The notes: a model not told the origin generated them from the letters alone. DNA of 59,935 nucleotides from Nitrospira sp. (GCA_027020665.1 JALUVJ010000046.1:1-59935), one strand, 5' to 3'; positions 9,254 through 17,506 are shown, numbered from the stretch's first letter. Made by a program: numbers and translations.

Positions 9254-9483
9254 GCACAGCCGACTTCTCCCTCAATACCTTGGGCATGTTTTGCCCTATT
9301 CCCGTTATTCTCACCTCAAAAAAAATGAAAACGATGGCCTTGGGCGAAACACTTGAAGTTCTTTCCGACGACAAAGGCATCAAAAAAGACATGCCGATTT
9401 GGTGCAAAAACAGCGGAAATGAACTGCTTTCAATGCAAGAAGAAGACGGGGTCATCACGCTCTGTGTGCGGAAAAAAACCTAA
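9250..9483 (+). CDS. tusA: TusA-family sulfur carrier
   Basis: A 77-residue protein starting at the ATG that overlaps the TGA of the NifS-like gene. After LNTLGMFCPIPVILTSKKM come the beta and alpha elements of the TusA fold. The CPxP cysteine (Cys15) is the residue that carries persulfide in TusA, SirA and YeeD-like proteins. Length and layout fit a single-domain TusA. The coupled start means it is made together with the lysine-less NifS homologue, so it is the likely sulfur acceptor or donor partner. A longer upstream in-frame start at 9184 lies inside the NifS-like gene and is not credible. Confidence 0.85.
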   Translation: MSTADFSLNTLGMFCPIPVILTSKKMKTMALGETLEVLSDDKGIKKDMPIWCKNSGNELLSMQEEDGVITLCVRKKT

Positions 9484-9487
9484 TCAC

Positions 9488-10597
9488 TTATTTTTTCAGC
9501 AAAATGGAAAGCGAGGCTTCGTCGTTATTCGCAACCGCTACATCCATGCCGCCATCCTGATTGAAGTCTTCCCCAATAAGATAAAAGGGGGCTTTCCCGG
9601 TATAAAAATTCAGCGGAGGATGATTGAACCCGCCCCCCTTTTTCCCTGTGAGGTAGGAGATGTTATTGCTCCGCGTATTGGAGACCACCAAATCCAGTAA
9701 GCCGTCATTGTTCATATCATGGGCAATCGCGGAAGTCGGGCCGCCGTCCGCACCAAAATCCCGATCCTTTTTAAAGCCTTTCCCGTCTTGATTCGAAACA
9801 AAAAGGGTTAACGAATCGCCCAAACCGTTGATCGCCAGCAAGTCCAAATGACTGTCTTGATTAAAATCGGCCGTGATGACGCCGAGCGGATTCATGCCGG
9901 TGCGGAAATGTTCTCCCTCTATGAAGCTGCCGTCCCCCTTCCCCCAGAAAATGGAAAGGTCGCTGCTCGGAGAACCGTTGTTTGCCATGACGAGATCAAT
10001 CAAGCCGTTTTCGTTGAAATCACCGGAAATAATCGCGGTGGGAATCGCACCGATGTCAGCCTCCATGCCCCTTTTAAAACCGCCTTTTCCGTCACCCAGC
10101 AGGATGAGCAAACGGTCAAAACGTGACACAATTGCGATGTCCAGATGGTTGTCGCCGTTAAAATCATTGACCGTGGCGGATTGCGGCGAGCGGTCGGTCC
10201 TTATTTTTTTTGCGATTAAGAAATTTCCACCGCCCTGATTGAGCAAAATAACGATGTTATCCCCGCCGTTGTTCACGACGCCCAGATCCGGTTTTTGATC
10301 TTCATTAAAATCACCGGAGACAAGCCACCGAGGCTGTCTTCCCGTTTTCAGTGTCCGCGTGTTGGGAAAACTGCCGTCATTTTTTCCGAAAAGAATGGAG
10401 ATGCCGTTATCCTGTGAATTGGCAACAATAAGATCAAGCGCCTTATCATCATTAACATCCACAGGAATAATATGAGAAGGGCTTTCTCCAACAGGATAGG
10501 TAACGGGTTGACGAAAGGGATTCGGCGGCGGCTCGGCATTAATGCAGCCGCCGATAAAGGGGAGCAAAACAAAAATCCAATAAAAAACGCAGCGCAT
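9488..10597 (-). CDS. FG-GAP/VCBS repeat lipoprotein
   Basis: A 369-residue exported lipoprotein: a short basic start, a hydrophobic core and the lipobox FIGGC with Cys18. The mature protein is built of about seven repeats of roughly 45-50 residues, each with an acidic calcium-loop motif of the form D-F/V/M-N-x-D/N-x-x-x-D-L/I/V (DVNDDKALDL, DFNEDQKPDL, DFNGDNHLDI, DFNENGLIDL, DFNQDSHLDL, DMNNDGLLDL, DFNQDGGMDV). Seven such blades suggest a closed seven-bladed beta-propeller. The ligand is unknown; related proteins act in adhesion or extracellular binding. It is a monocistronic minus-strand gene converging on tusA. Confidence 0.8.
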   Translation of the reverse strand: MRCVFYWIFVLLPFIGGCINAEPPPNPFRQPVTYPVGESPSHIIPVDVNDDKALDLIVANSQDNGISILFGKNDGSFPNTRTLKTGRQPRWLVSGDFNEDQKPDLGVVNNGGDNIVILLNQGGGNFLIAKKIRTDRSPQSATVNDFNGDNHLDIAIVSRFDRLLILLGDGKGGFKRGMEADIGAIPTAIISGDFNENGLIDLVMANNGSPSSDLSIFWGKGDGSFIEGEHFRTGMNPLGVITADFNQDSHLDLLAINGLGDSLTLFVSNQDGKGFKKDRDFGADGGPTSAIAHDMNNDGLLDLVVSNTRSNNISYLTGKKGGGFNHPPLNFYTGKAPFYLIGEDFNQDGGMDVAVANNDEASLSILLKK

Positions 10598-10753
10598 CGG
10601 TTTATTTTACGGAGTTTTTATGCCATGTCAATTTTTATGTTCGATTACTGGAAATACGGTTTTCCGGCCGCCCGGGTTGATTGAAAAAACGCAAAAAGAT
10701 CGGTATGCTTTTGCAACACATGAACCGACCGACAGTATTGAGGGAACCGGAAT

Positions 10754-11152
10754 ATGGCGCTTCAAGGACTACGACATCTTGCATTACGCGTCAGTGACCT
10801 TTCAAATGCCCGCCGTTTTTATGAAGATCTGCTCGACATGAAAGCCGTTTGGCAGCCGGATGATTTTAGTTTATATCTTTCTTCAGGCTGTGACAACCTT
10901 GCCTTGCACCAAATCGCGCCGGACGAATCCCTCAACCCGAAAGGGCAAACACTCGATCATTTGGGATTTATCGCTGAAAACGAAACCGAAGTCGATACGA
11001 TTTTCGAAAAAATGAAGGCTGCGCAGGTGCCCATCGTAAAACCCCTTAAACGCCATCGCGACCAAAGTTACTCCTTTTACATGGCCGACCCGGACGGCAA
11101 TGTCATCCAGATTCTTTACGAACCCCACATCAGTCCGATGAAATTCAGCTGA
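10754..11152 (+). CDS. VOC (glyoxalase/bleomycin-resistance) family protein
   Basis: A 132-residue single-unit vicinal-oxygen-chelate protein made of two beta-alpha-beta-beta-beta modules. HLALRVSDL at the start carries a metal-ligand His, DHLGFIAEN opens the second module, and DPDGNVIQILYEP at the end supplies the C-terminal Glu ligand. Typical products are lyases, dioxygenases or resistance proteins, and the substrate cannot be inferred. It is 19 bases upstream of the PAS-LuxR gene and probably shares its transcript. Confidence 0.8.
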   Translation: MALQGLRHLALRVSDLSNARRFYEDLLDMKAVWQPDDFSLYLSSGCDNLALHQIAPDESLNPKGQTLDHLGFIAENETEVDTIFEKMKAAQVPIVKPLKRHRDQSYSFYMADPDGNVIQILYEPHISPMKFS

Positions 11153-11171
11153 AAGTGATCCGGAGAGATTC

Positions 11172-11855
11172 ATGCCTTTAAGCGAAAAGCACGGCGCAAC
11201 GGAGTCCCCTTCCCTGGAATCGGAAGTGCTCGCACTCATTTCCGCCGCCGCCGAAGGCATGTTTGCAAACGACGAAAACGGTCGCATCCTCATCTGGAAT
11301 CAGGCTGCGGAAGCCATACTGGGATACAGCGCAGCGGAAGTCCTCGGCAAGGCCTGTTTCGACATTGTATCCGGCCGGGAGTTTTCGGGCCTTCCCTTTT
11401 GTTTTAAAGGCTGTTCCGTGCTTGCGATGGCCAAAGCCCACCACGCACCACAAGCCTTCACGGTCAAGGCCACAACAAAATCCGGTGAGAAGGTCTGGAT
11501 TCAAACCAAGATCGTCGTGCTTTCGACCGAAAAATGGCAAGGACCGATCACCGTGCATCTTTTTAAAAAAGTACCCGAACCGGAGACAGACCCGCGCTTA
11601 CAATCCAAACCCGAACCGAACCCTTATGTCACACCGGAACTTTCTCCGCGGGAAAAAGACGTGCTGGCCCTCATGGCCCGCTGCATGGTGGCCAAAGAAA
11701 TCGGCACCCATCTCGGCATCAGCACCGAAACCGCCCGAACCCATATCCAGCGCATTCTCAAAAAACTCCACACCCACAGCAAGCTCGAAGCCGTTATCAT
11801 TGCGATGCAATCCGGTCTCCTGAATAACGGTGATCTTCAGGTCATTCAGGGCTAA
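11172..11855 (+). CDS. PAS-domain LuxR-type transcriptional regulator
   Basis: A 227-residue regulator. Residues about 15-130 form a PAS domain (NDENGRILIWNQAAEAILGY is its opening). It has an inserted FCFKGC segment, a Cys-x3-Cys pair also seen in other PAS-LuxR proteins, which could sense redox or bind metal. Residues about 152-215 form a LuxR/GerE helix-turn-helix (LSPREKDVLALMA, then STETARTHIQRILKKL). There is no receiver domain. It precedes the Ada/MGMT gene by only 4 bases and probably controls or accompanies it. Confidence 0.85.
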   Translation: MPLSEKHGATESPSLESEVLALISAAAEGMFANDENGRILIWNQAAEAILGYSAAEVLGKACFDIVSGREFSGLPFCFKGCSVLAMAKAHHAPQAFTVKATTKSGEKVWIQTKIVVLSTEKWQGPITVHLFKKVPEPETDPRLQSKPEPNPYVTPELSPREKDVLALMARCMVAKEIGTHLGISTETARTHIQRILKKLHTHSKLEAVIIAMQSGLLNNGDLQVIQG

Positions 11856-11859
11856 AACA

Positions 11860-12738
11860 ATGCAGGAAAAGCCACTTACCTTTCAGATGACGCCGCCGGA
11901 TGAAACGCCGGAAGAAGTGAAGGAAATGATGACGGCCTTGCAGCAAGACCCTTATCTAAAAATCAGGGACGCGGATTTACGCCGGCGCGGCATCGCTCCC
12001 GGCCGGATCCGGCGCTGGTTTAAAAACCACCACGGGATGACCTTCCACGCCTATCAACGCATGTTGCGCATCAATACCGCCTTTACCCATATTCAAAACG
12101 GCGCGGCCGTTACGACCTCCGCCTCTGACCGCGGTTTTGAATCCTTGAGCACCTTTAGCGACAATGTGCGATCTCTTTTTGGCACGTCGCCTTCAACGGA
12201 CCGTGAAAAAACCGTTTTGACTCTTGTGCGCTTCACAACTCCCATCGGCCCCATGTTCGCTTGTGCGAGTGAAAAAGGGCTGTGCCTGCTTGAATTCACC
12301 GATCGCCGCATGTTGGAAACCGAATTTAAAGACCTGCGCCATCGTTTGAATGCTGTCATCCTTCCCGGAGAAAACCCGCATTTAAACCAAGTGCAACGCG
12401 AGATTCAAGACTATTTTTCGGGCAGGCGCAAGACCTTTACCGTGCCCTTGCATGCGCCGGGCACAGCCTTTCAGCAGTCGGTTTGGACGGCCTTGCAAGA
12501 CATTCCCTACGGCCAAACCCGTTCATACAAAGAACAGGCCGTTGTATTGGGGAAACCCAAAGCCGTTCGTGCCCTCGCTTCCGCAAACGGGCACAATCGC
12601 ATCGGCATCATCATCCCCTGCCACCGCGTCATCGGCTCGGACGGACATTTAACCGGATACGGCGGCGGCCTGCATCGCAAAAAATGGCTGCTCGATTTTG
12701 AAAAAGCACAGCTGAAAAAACCGCGGATCAAGTCATAA
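11860..12738 (+). CDS. AraC-HTH / O6-alkylguanine-DNA alkyltransferase fusion (Ada C-terminal type)
   Basis: A 292-residue protein. The first half (about 1-105) is an AraC-type helix-turn-helix (IRRWFKNHHGMTFHAYQR, then a second HTH with FESLSTFSDNVR). The second half is MGMT/Ogt: FQQSVWTALQDIPYGQTRSY, then the acceptor-cysteine motif IPCHRVIG. It removes alkyl groups from O6-guanine by suicidal transfer to that Cys. The N-terminal Ada zinc domain that senses phosphotriesters is absent, so it is not a full Ada sensor. I chose the ATG at 11860, just after the upstream stop; an upstream in-frame GTG at 11830 would overlap the PAS-LuxR gene. It begins a cluster of alkylation-damage functions. 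Confidence 0.88.
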   Translation: MQEKPLTFQMTPPDETPEEVKEMMTALQQDPYLKIRDADLRRRGIAPGRIRRWFKNHHGMTFHAYQRMLRINTAFTHIQNGAAVTTSASDRGFESLSTFSDNVRSLFGTSPSTDREKTVLTLVRFTTPIGPMFACASEKGLCLLEFTDRRMLETEFKDLRHRLNAVILPGENPHLNQVQREIQDYFSGRRKTFTVPLHAPGTAFQQSVWTALQDIPYGQTRSYKEQAVVLGKPKAVRALASANGHNRIGIIIPCHRVIGSDGHLTGYGGGLHRKKWLLDFEKAQLKKPRIKS

Positions 12739-12756
12739 ACCGTTTTTTCAAGAGAT

Positions 12757-12786
12757 AAAATTCAACCCGGATTTGATCAGAGCGTC
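12757..12786 (+). repeat. copy A of a leader repeat (upstream of the dienelactone hydrolase gene)
   Basis: AAAATTCAACCCGGA, four bases TTTG, then ATCAGAGCGTC. It matches 54169-54198 at 27 of 30 positions and, more weakly, 13631-13654. It lies 23 bases before the start codon at 12810. Function is unknown; the fixed place near start codons suggests a promoter or leader element. Confidence 0.6.
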
Positions 12787-12809
12787 AAATTACAAACCAG
12801 GAGTCCAAA

Positions 12810-13607
12810 ATGAAAAAAATTGCAATAAGCGTGTTCTTTTTGACGGTCTTTTCTTTGAACGCACAGGCCGCACTGCAAAGCAAAGAAATCAAGTACACCG
12901 TTGGCGAAAATGAATTTACCGGCTACTTGGCCTTTGACGACGCCGTCAGCGGCAAACGTCCCGGCGTACTCGTCGTGCACGAATGGTGGGGACATAATGA
13001 CTACGCCCGCGAACGGGCAGAAATGTTGGCCAAGCTGGGTTACACCGCCTTTGCCCTGGACATGTACGGTACGGGCAAGTTGGCCAAACATCCCGAAGAC
13101 GCTCAAAAATTCATGCAAGCGGCCGTGGGGCAGTTGCCCGTGGCCGAAAAACGCTTCAAAGCCGCCTATGATATTTTGGCGAAACAAAAAACGGTCGACG
13201 TCAAAAATATTGCAGCCATCGGCTATTGCATGGGCGGCGGTATCGTCATGCACATGGCACGCACGGGTGTGGTTGAAATGAAGGGTGTCGTAAGTTTCCA
13301 CGGCAGCTTCGCCGTCGCCACGCAAACGCCCTCTCAGCCCGGTCAGGGCAAAGGCAAGGTACTCGCTTTCACCGGGGCCGCCGATCCCTTCGTGCCGATA
13401 GAATCCGTCCAGGCCTTTGTAAAATCCATGACCGAAGCGGGTGTGGACTACGAGCTTAAAAGTTATCCCGGTGTTCAACATAGTTTCACCGTTCCCACCG
13501 CTACGGAAAAAGGGAAAAAATTTAAACTGCCCTTGGTTTATGACAAAGCGGCGGACCAAAATTCTTGGCGGCGCACCCAATCTTTTTTCAAAACCATTTT
13601 TAAATAA
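12810..13607 (+). CDS. exported dienelactone hydrolase family protein
   Basis: A 265-residue alpha/beta hydrolase with an N-terminal signal peptide (MKKIAISVFFLTVFSLNAQA, cleavage expected after AQA). The mature part has the DLH signature: VVHEWWGHN near the N-terminus, the nucleophile elbow GYCMGGG with Cys in place of the usual Ser, the acid in FTGAADPF and the catalytic His in PGVQHSF. It should be periplasmic and hydrolyse an ester or lactone; the substrate is not evident. A clear AGGAG site precedes the ATG. Confidence 0.85.
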   Translation: MKKIAISVFFLTVFSLNAQAALQSKEIKYTVGENEFTGYLAFDDAVSGKRPGVLVVHEWWGHNDYARERAEMLAKLGYTAFALDMYGTGKLAKHPEDAQKFMQAAVGQLPVAEKRFKAAYDILAKQKTVDVKNIAAIGYCMGGGIVMHMARTGVVEMKGVVSFHGSFAVATQTPSQPGQGKGKVLAFTGAADPFVPIESVQAFVKSMTEAGVDYELKSYPGVQHSFTVPTATEKGKKFKLPLVYDKAADQNSWRRTQSFFKTIFK

Positions 13608-13630
13608 GGACGCCCGGGTCTCATTTTTTT

Positions 13631-13654
13631 ACCCCGCACTTAATCAGAGCCGCC
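13631..13654 (+). repeat. diverged copy C of the leader repeat (upstream of the AlkC-type gene)
   Basis: ACCCCGCACT followed by TAATCAGAGCCGCC. Aligned to 54175-54199 it matches at about 18 of 25 positions, keeping the core AATCAGAGC. It ends 19 bases before the ATG at 13674, a position similar to the other two copies. Confidence 0.4.
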
Positions 13655-13673
13655 TTAAAACCACTCACTTGCA

Positions 13674-14801
13674 ATGGAACCGTTTAAAAATTTCTTCAAT
13701 GAAGCCATCATCGCCGGCATGGGAGATCATTTTTTGAAAGCCTGGCCGGGTTTTGATCGGACAGGCTTTGTGCAAACGGCGATACATCATTTGGACACAC
13801 TCGAACTCAAACAACGTTCTGATCAAATCACCCGGGCCATGCAAAATTATTTACCCGACGATTTTGTCCACGCAGGCGACATTATGCTGAGCAGCCTTAC
13901 CCCCGAAGACGGCAGTGATTTGTCCAATGTGCCCGTCAATGAAAAAGGCATCTCCGGTTGGGCCGTGATGCCGATGACACACTACGTCGGTTTGTATGGT
14001 ATGGCAGACTTTGATCTTTCCATGAACTTGTTGAAAGCAATGACAGTCCGATTTTCGTCTGAATTCGGCATCCGCTTTTTTCTGATTGAAAAACAGGAAG
14101 AAACACTCGCGGTATTGATGGATTGGACACAGCATCAAGACGAACATGTGCGCCGGCTCGTCTCCGAAGGCACGCGTCCCCGTCTGCCTTGGGCCATGCA
14201 GTTGCCCGCCTTGATAAAAGATCCCGTTCCCATTCTGCCGCTTTTGGAAGCGTTGAAAGACGACCCTTCCGAATACGTGCGTCGCTCCGTTGCGAATAAC
14301 TTGAATGACATTGCCAAAGATCACCCCGACCTTGTTGCGAACATTGCCGGAGAGTGGATGAAAAATGCCTCCAAAAACCGTCAAAAACTCGTGCGATACG
14401 CGTGTCGCACCCTGATCAAACAAGGTCACCCCGACACATTGAACACCTTGGGTTACGGCCCGGCCCAAGTCACATTGAAACACTTCGCGGTCAAGACACC
14501 CACAGTCATTTTTGGCGATGCGCTGGTTTTTGAAATGGACGTACATTCGGAAGCCAAAAAAGATCAAGCCCTCATCATCGACTACATCATCCACCACCAA
14601 AAAGCGAACGGCCATACGACCCCCAAGGTTTTTAAATGGAAGACGCTGACGCTGCCTGCCGGGAAGAGTCACGCCGCAAGCAGAAAACACCCCTTCAAAC
14701 CAATCACCGTACGGGCTTATTATCCCGGCCGACATCGACTTGAAATTTTAGTGAACGGTGAAATCCTGGGTAGGGCAGATTTTGAGTTGATGATGGATTA
14801 A
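13674..14801 (+). CDS. AlkC/AlkD-type DNA alkylation repair glycosylase (HEAT repeats)
   Basis: A 375-residue protein. Residues about 1-250 are helical HEAT-like repeats with the family hallmark HVRRLVSEGTRPRLPWA, followed by EALKDDPSEYVRRSVANNLND and a similar helical unit. This matches the ALK glycosylases that excise N3- and N7-alkylpurines without base flipping. Residues about 258-375 are beta-rich and Ig-like (LKHFAVKTPTVIFGD to ILGRADFELMMD), the extra domain that distinguishes AlkC from AlkD. It lies close to the alkyltransferase gene at 11860, which fits an alkylation-repair cluster. No alkA or alkB is present. Confidence 0.8.
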   Translation: MEPFKNFFNEAIIAGMGDHFLKAWPGFDRTGFVQTAIHHLDTLELKQRSDQITRAMQNYLPDDFVHAGDIMLSSLTPEDGSDLSNVPVNEKGISGWAVMPMTHYVGLYGMADFDLSMNLLKAMTVRFSSEFGIRFFLIEKQEETLAVLMDWTQHQDEHVRRLVSEGTRPRLPWAMQLPALIKDPVPILPLLEALKDDPSEYVRRSVANNLNDIAKDHPDLVANIAGEWMKNASKNRQKLVRYACRTLIKQGHPDTLNTLGYGPAQVTLKHFAVKTPTVIFGDALVFEMDVHSEAKKDQALIIDYIIHHQKANGHTTPKVFKWKTLTLPAGKSHAASRKHPFKPITVRAYYPGRHRLEILVNGEILGRADFELMMD

Positions 14802-15033
14802 GGAAACGCTGACGAAGTCCGGGCTGTTGGATGATCGGCCGATTCGGAGAGTGCATCAACTGACGATCCGGAGCAACTTTATTCCCTTTCGGCAATCTGA
14901 GAACAGGATCTGGACAAATGGAAGGATGGCATAGAATAATAACCGGCCATCATTTTTTTCGAAGCAGCCTTCAGACTTTATCATTTTAAATGTCTATAAT
15001 GAAAAGACGCACACCCCGTTAGGAGCATCATTC

Positions 15034-16452
15034 GTGTCCTTTGCTTTTCAGCCGGTCTTTCTTTGGACGGATCGCTTAATCTACTTGTTGCTGTTGTTGG
15101 TCATCGCCCTTCTTTTTTATGTTTCGCGCAAGGAGCACTTGCTTGCGCCCTGGCGGCAAATCCGACGGCGGCAGCTGGCGATGGCGGCCTTGGTCGTGCT
15201 TTTGTTTTATATTGTCATCGGCGTACTCGACTCGGTGCATTTTAGAAAACCTCTGCCTGCCACGGAAACGGGGCAGGAAATCCAATATGATCCTGAGGTG
15301 CTTTCGCTCCTGGATGTTTTGCTCAATCGCTTAAAAGAAAATGAAGAACGCAGCTATTCGGCGCCCTTGGCCGCACGGGCCTTTAACAAGGAGATGATTG
15401 AAGCTGCCGACGGCTCGCAGCACAGAGGGTATCCGCGTTTAAAATTCGGTGGGGCGCACCTTTCAAATCCGGAGGCGGAACGCACGGCCGACGTGCTCAC
15501 GCGAGTCGGCAAACGCCTCGTTTCAGGTCTTTTCATCTGGGGCCTGATTACGCTGTTTTTTGTCATGCTTCTGGCGCGTCGGCATCACAAATCAACGGGA
15601 GAAATGCTACGCGCCGTGTGGCGCGGCGAGACGCAAACGGCGTGGCGGTCGATTTTGTTCACAGCAGGTCTGCTTTTTCTCATCGTAGGCATTCTTGCGC
15701 CTTTGAGCGTGAAATATCACCTCTTTGGCACGGATAAAGTAGGACAGGATGTGCTCTATCTTTCTCTTAAGGGTATCCGTACCGGCTTGGTGATCGGTAC
15801 ACTTACGACCTTGGTGATGTTACCCTTTGCAATTTTTCTGGGTATTTCTGCAGGCTATTTCCGGGGCAAGATTGACGATGCGATTCAATATCTCTATACG
15901 ACGCTCAGTTCCGTTCCGGGGGTTTTGCTGATTGCCTCGGCTGTTTTAATCCTGCAAGTCTACATGGATAAAAATTCAGAAAACTTTGCGAGCATTACGG
16001 AGCGGGCGGATATCCGGCTGATGTTTCTGTGTCTGATCTTGGGCATGACGGGTTGGATCGGGCTTTGCCGACTGTTGCGCGGGGAGACCTTAAAACTGCG
16101 GGAGATGGAATATGTGCAGGCGGCAAAGGCACTTGGCGTTGGCCCGCGCCGGATTATCACCCATCATATTTTGCCGAATGTGATGCACATCGTGCTTATC
16201 GCCGTGGTCTTGGATTTCAGCGGCCTGGTTTTGGCTGAGGCCGTACTTTCTTATGTGGGCGTGGGGGTCGATCCCGCCATGATTTCCTGGGGCAATATGA
16301 TTAACAGCGCCCGGCTGGAATTGGCGCGCGAGCCTGTGGTGTGGTGGTCTTTGGCTTCGGCCTTTATCTTTATGTTTGCGTTGGTGCTTTCGGCGAATAT
16401 TTTCTCGGATGCGGTTCGGGATGCCTTTGATCCCCGGCTTCGGGGACGATAG
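15034..16452 (+). CDS. ABC transporter permease, OppC/DppC type with a long N-terminal extension
   Basis: A 472-residue inner-membrane permease of the peptide/nickel family. The C-terminal 260 residues are a standard OppC core: LFGTDKVGQDVLY, LGISAGYFRGKIDD and the EAA coupling loop EYVQAAKALGVGPRRIITHHI. OppC is normally about 300 residues. Here the first ~200 add two or more transmembrane helices and a soluble charged stretch (about 75-160) before the usual core. The start is GTG with an AGGAGC site 7 bases upstream. OppB and a binding protein are not adjacent; the fused ATPase at 48083-50104 is the only matching component seen. Confidence 0.85.
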   Translation: MSFAFQPVFLWTDRLIYLLLLLVIALLFYVSRKEHLLAPWRQIRRRQLAMAALVVLLFYIVIGVLDSVHFRKPLPATETGQEIQYDPEVLSLLDVLLNRLKENEERSYSAPLAARAFNKEMIEAADGSQHRGYPRLKFGGAHLSNPEAERTADVLTRVGKRLVSGLFIWGLITLFFVMLLARRHHKSTGEMLRAVWRGETQTAWRSILFTAGLLFLIVGILAPLSVKYHLFGTDKVGQDVLYLSLKGIRTGLVIGTLTTLVMLPFAIFLGISAGYFRGKIDDAIQYLYTTLSSVPGVLLIASAVLILQVYMDKNSENFASITERADIRLMFLCLILGMTGWIGLCRLLRGETLKLREMEYVQAAKALGVGPRRIITHHILPNVMHIVLIAVVLDFSGLVLAEAVLSYVGVGVDPAMISWGNMINSARLELAREPVVWWSLASAFIFMFALVLSANIFSDAVRDAFDPRLRGR

Positions 16453-16457
16453 GGAGA

Positions 16458-16877
16458 ATGAAAATGACGTGGGTGCCGCTTTCTCTTTTAGCCGGTTTGT
16501 CTCTTGCGGTACATGCTTTGGCGATGACAAAATTGACCAAGGGCGGCTTTGATCTGGGCCGGATTAATTTAAATGTCTTTTTTCTGGTTTTTGTTTTTAT
16601 TGCGCTGCAGCAAATTGTTTCGGGCAACGGCTACAAGCTCCCCGCCTCACAACTCCGCTACATTTTTATCGCGGCGGTGGGTGCTTATTCCATTATCTAT
16701 TTTTCGCTCCTGGCCATTGCATCGGCCCCCAACCCCGGTTATGTGAGCGGTTTGACCAGCCTGAGTGCGGTGGTGGTCGCCATCGCCTCGGTGTTTTTAT
16801 TTGATGCGCATTTGAGTGTTTCAAAGTTTGTGGGCATTGTTTTAAGTTTGATCGGGGTTTATTTGATCGGAAGGTGA
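16458..16877 (+). CDS. small EamA/DMT-family membrane protein
   Basis: A 139-residue, very hydrophobic protein with about five transmembrane helices, ending VGIVLSLIGVYLIGR, the usual last helix of an EamA domain. It has a single EamA unit, so it would work as a dimer like small multidrug-resistance proteins. The substrate is unknown. It starts 6 bases after the permease gene and is probably co-transcribed with it. Confidence 0.75.
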   Translation: MKMTWVPLSLLAGLSLAVHALAMTKLTKGGFDLGRINLNVFFLVFVFIALQQIVSGNGYKLPASQLRYIFIAAVGAYSIIYFSLLAIASAPNPGYVSGLTSLSAVVVAIASVFLFDAHLSVSKFVGIVLSLIGVYLIGR

Positions 16878-17118
16878 AGCGCGCATTTCAAGGGCATTTC
16901 ACGATGGGGCTTGATCGCCGGGCCATACCCCGCGCCCGCAAGTTTAGGAAGCTGATGCAGCCTGTCTCGTAAAACGCTGCGCCGTGCGGGCGCAGCCGAA
17001 ACTTGAAAACCTCTTCTCGGGTCTTCGGCCTGAGCAGTGGGGAGGTTGATGTCTTGGCCTCATTGCGGCGTTCGGGATCGCCCTGGCCGATCGCGATAAA
17101 AGTGGACGACTCTCGTTA
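16878..17118. other. gene-free GC-rich segment with a hairpin
   Basis: No convincing coding sequence. GCTGCGCC (16976-16983) pairs with GGCGCAGC (16989-16996) around a 5-base loop, without a T tract. A 65-codon minus-strand frame (16944-17141) crosses the segment, but its Arg/Pro/Ser-rich product looks like GC-driven noise. The patch could be a dispersed non-coding repeat or old insertion scar; it cannot be decided here. Confidence 0.3.
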
Positions 17119-17156
17119 AAAACCCCGGATAAGATTTCCACCTTATCCGGGGTTTA
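17119..17156 (-). terminator. intrinsic terminator of the bolA-grx operon
   Basis: AAACCCCGGATAA (17120-17132) pairs perfectly with TTATCCGGGGTTT (17143-17155). On the minus strand the hairpin is followed by a run of T, 24 bases beyond the glutaredoxin stop codon. It could also stop plus-strand transcription from the EamA gene. Confidence 0.85.
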
Positions 17157-17179
17157 AATCAGTGACGCAATCAGGATGT

Positions 17180-17506
17180 TCATTCGTCGCCAAAGGCTTT
17201 TTTAATGAGGGGCAGGACTTCGCCTTTGCGTTCCATTTCGTCCAGAATATCGGTATCGCCGTAAAACTGGCCGTCAATGAAGACTTTCGGCAGGGTCGGC
17301 CAATTGGTCATCTGAGAGAGCGTTTCCCGTTTTTCCATGTTTCTTAAGACGTCAATGACTTCAAAATCATAACCGTATTTGTTAAAAAAAACGATGGTCT
17401 CTTGTGTAAATCCGCACATCGGCATGGATTTGGTGCCTTTGCCGTAAATGAGGATTTTGTTGTCCGCGATTTCTTTTTTGATTTCATCTTCTACTGCGTT
17501 TGCCAT
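17180..17506 (-). CDS. grxD: monothiol glutaredoxin, Grx4 type (CGFT variant)
   Basis: A 108-residue monothiol glutaredoxin. KILIYGKGTKSMPMCGFT holds the active site, followed by WPTLPKVFIDGQFYGDTDIL, the cis-Pro and glutathione-binding region. Grx4 proteins coordinate a [2Fe-2S] cluster with glutathione, usually through CGFS; here the fourth residue is Thr, a conservative change. They act as Fe-S carriers and form mixed-cluster complexes with BolA. The bolA gene lies immediately upstream, and a terminator follows. Confidence 0.93.
   Translation of the reverse strand: MANAVEDEIKKEIADNKILIYGKGTKSMPMCGFTQETIVFFNKYGYDFEVIDVLRNMEKRETLSQMTNWPTLPKVFIDGQFYGDTDILDEMERKGEVLPLIKKAFGDE

Noticed and set aside
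12777..13580. Long minus-strand frame (about 267 codons) opposite the dienelactone hydrolase gene
   Set aside because: The plus-strand frame has a signal peptide, complete catalytic residues and a ribosome site; the antisense product is rich in His/Gly/Phe with no recognisable domain.
13851..14735. Minus-strand frame of about 294 codons opposite the AlkC-type gene
   Set aside because: It is a shadow of the plus-strand gene, with a Cys/His/Gly-rich composition and no start signals.
16944..17141. Minus-strand frame of 65 codons in the GC-rich segment
   Set aside because: Arg/Pro/Ser-rich, ends in the grx terminator, and lacks a credible ribosome site; treated as non-coding.
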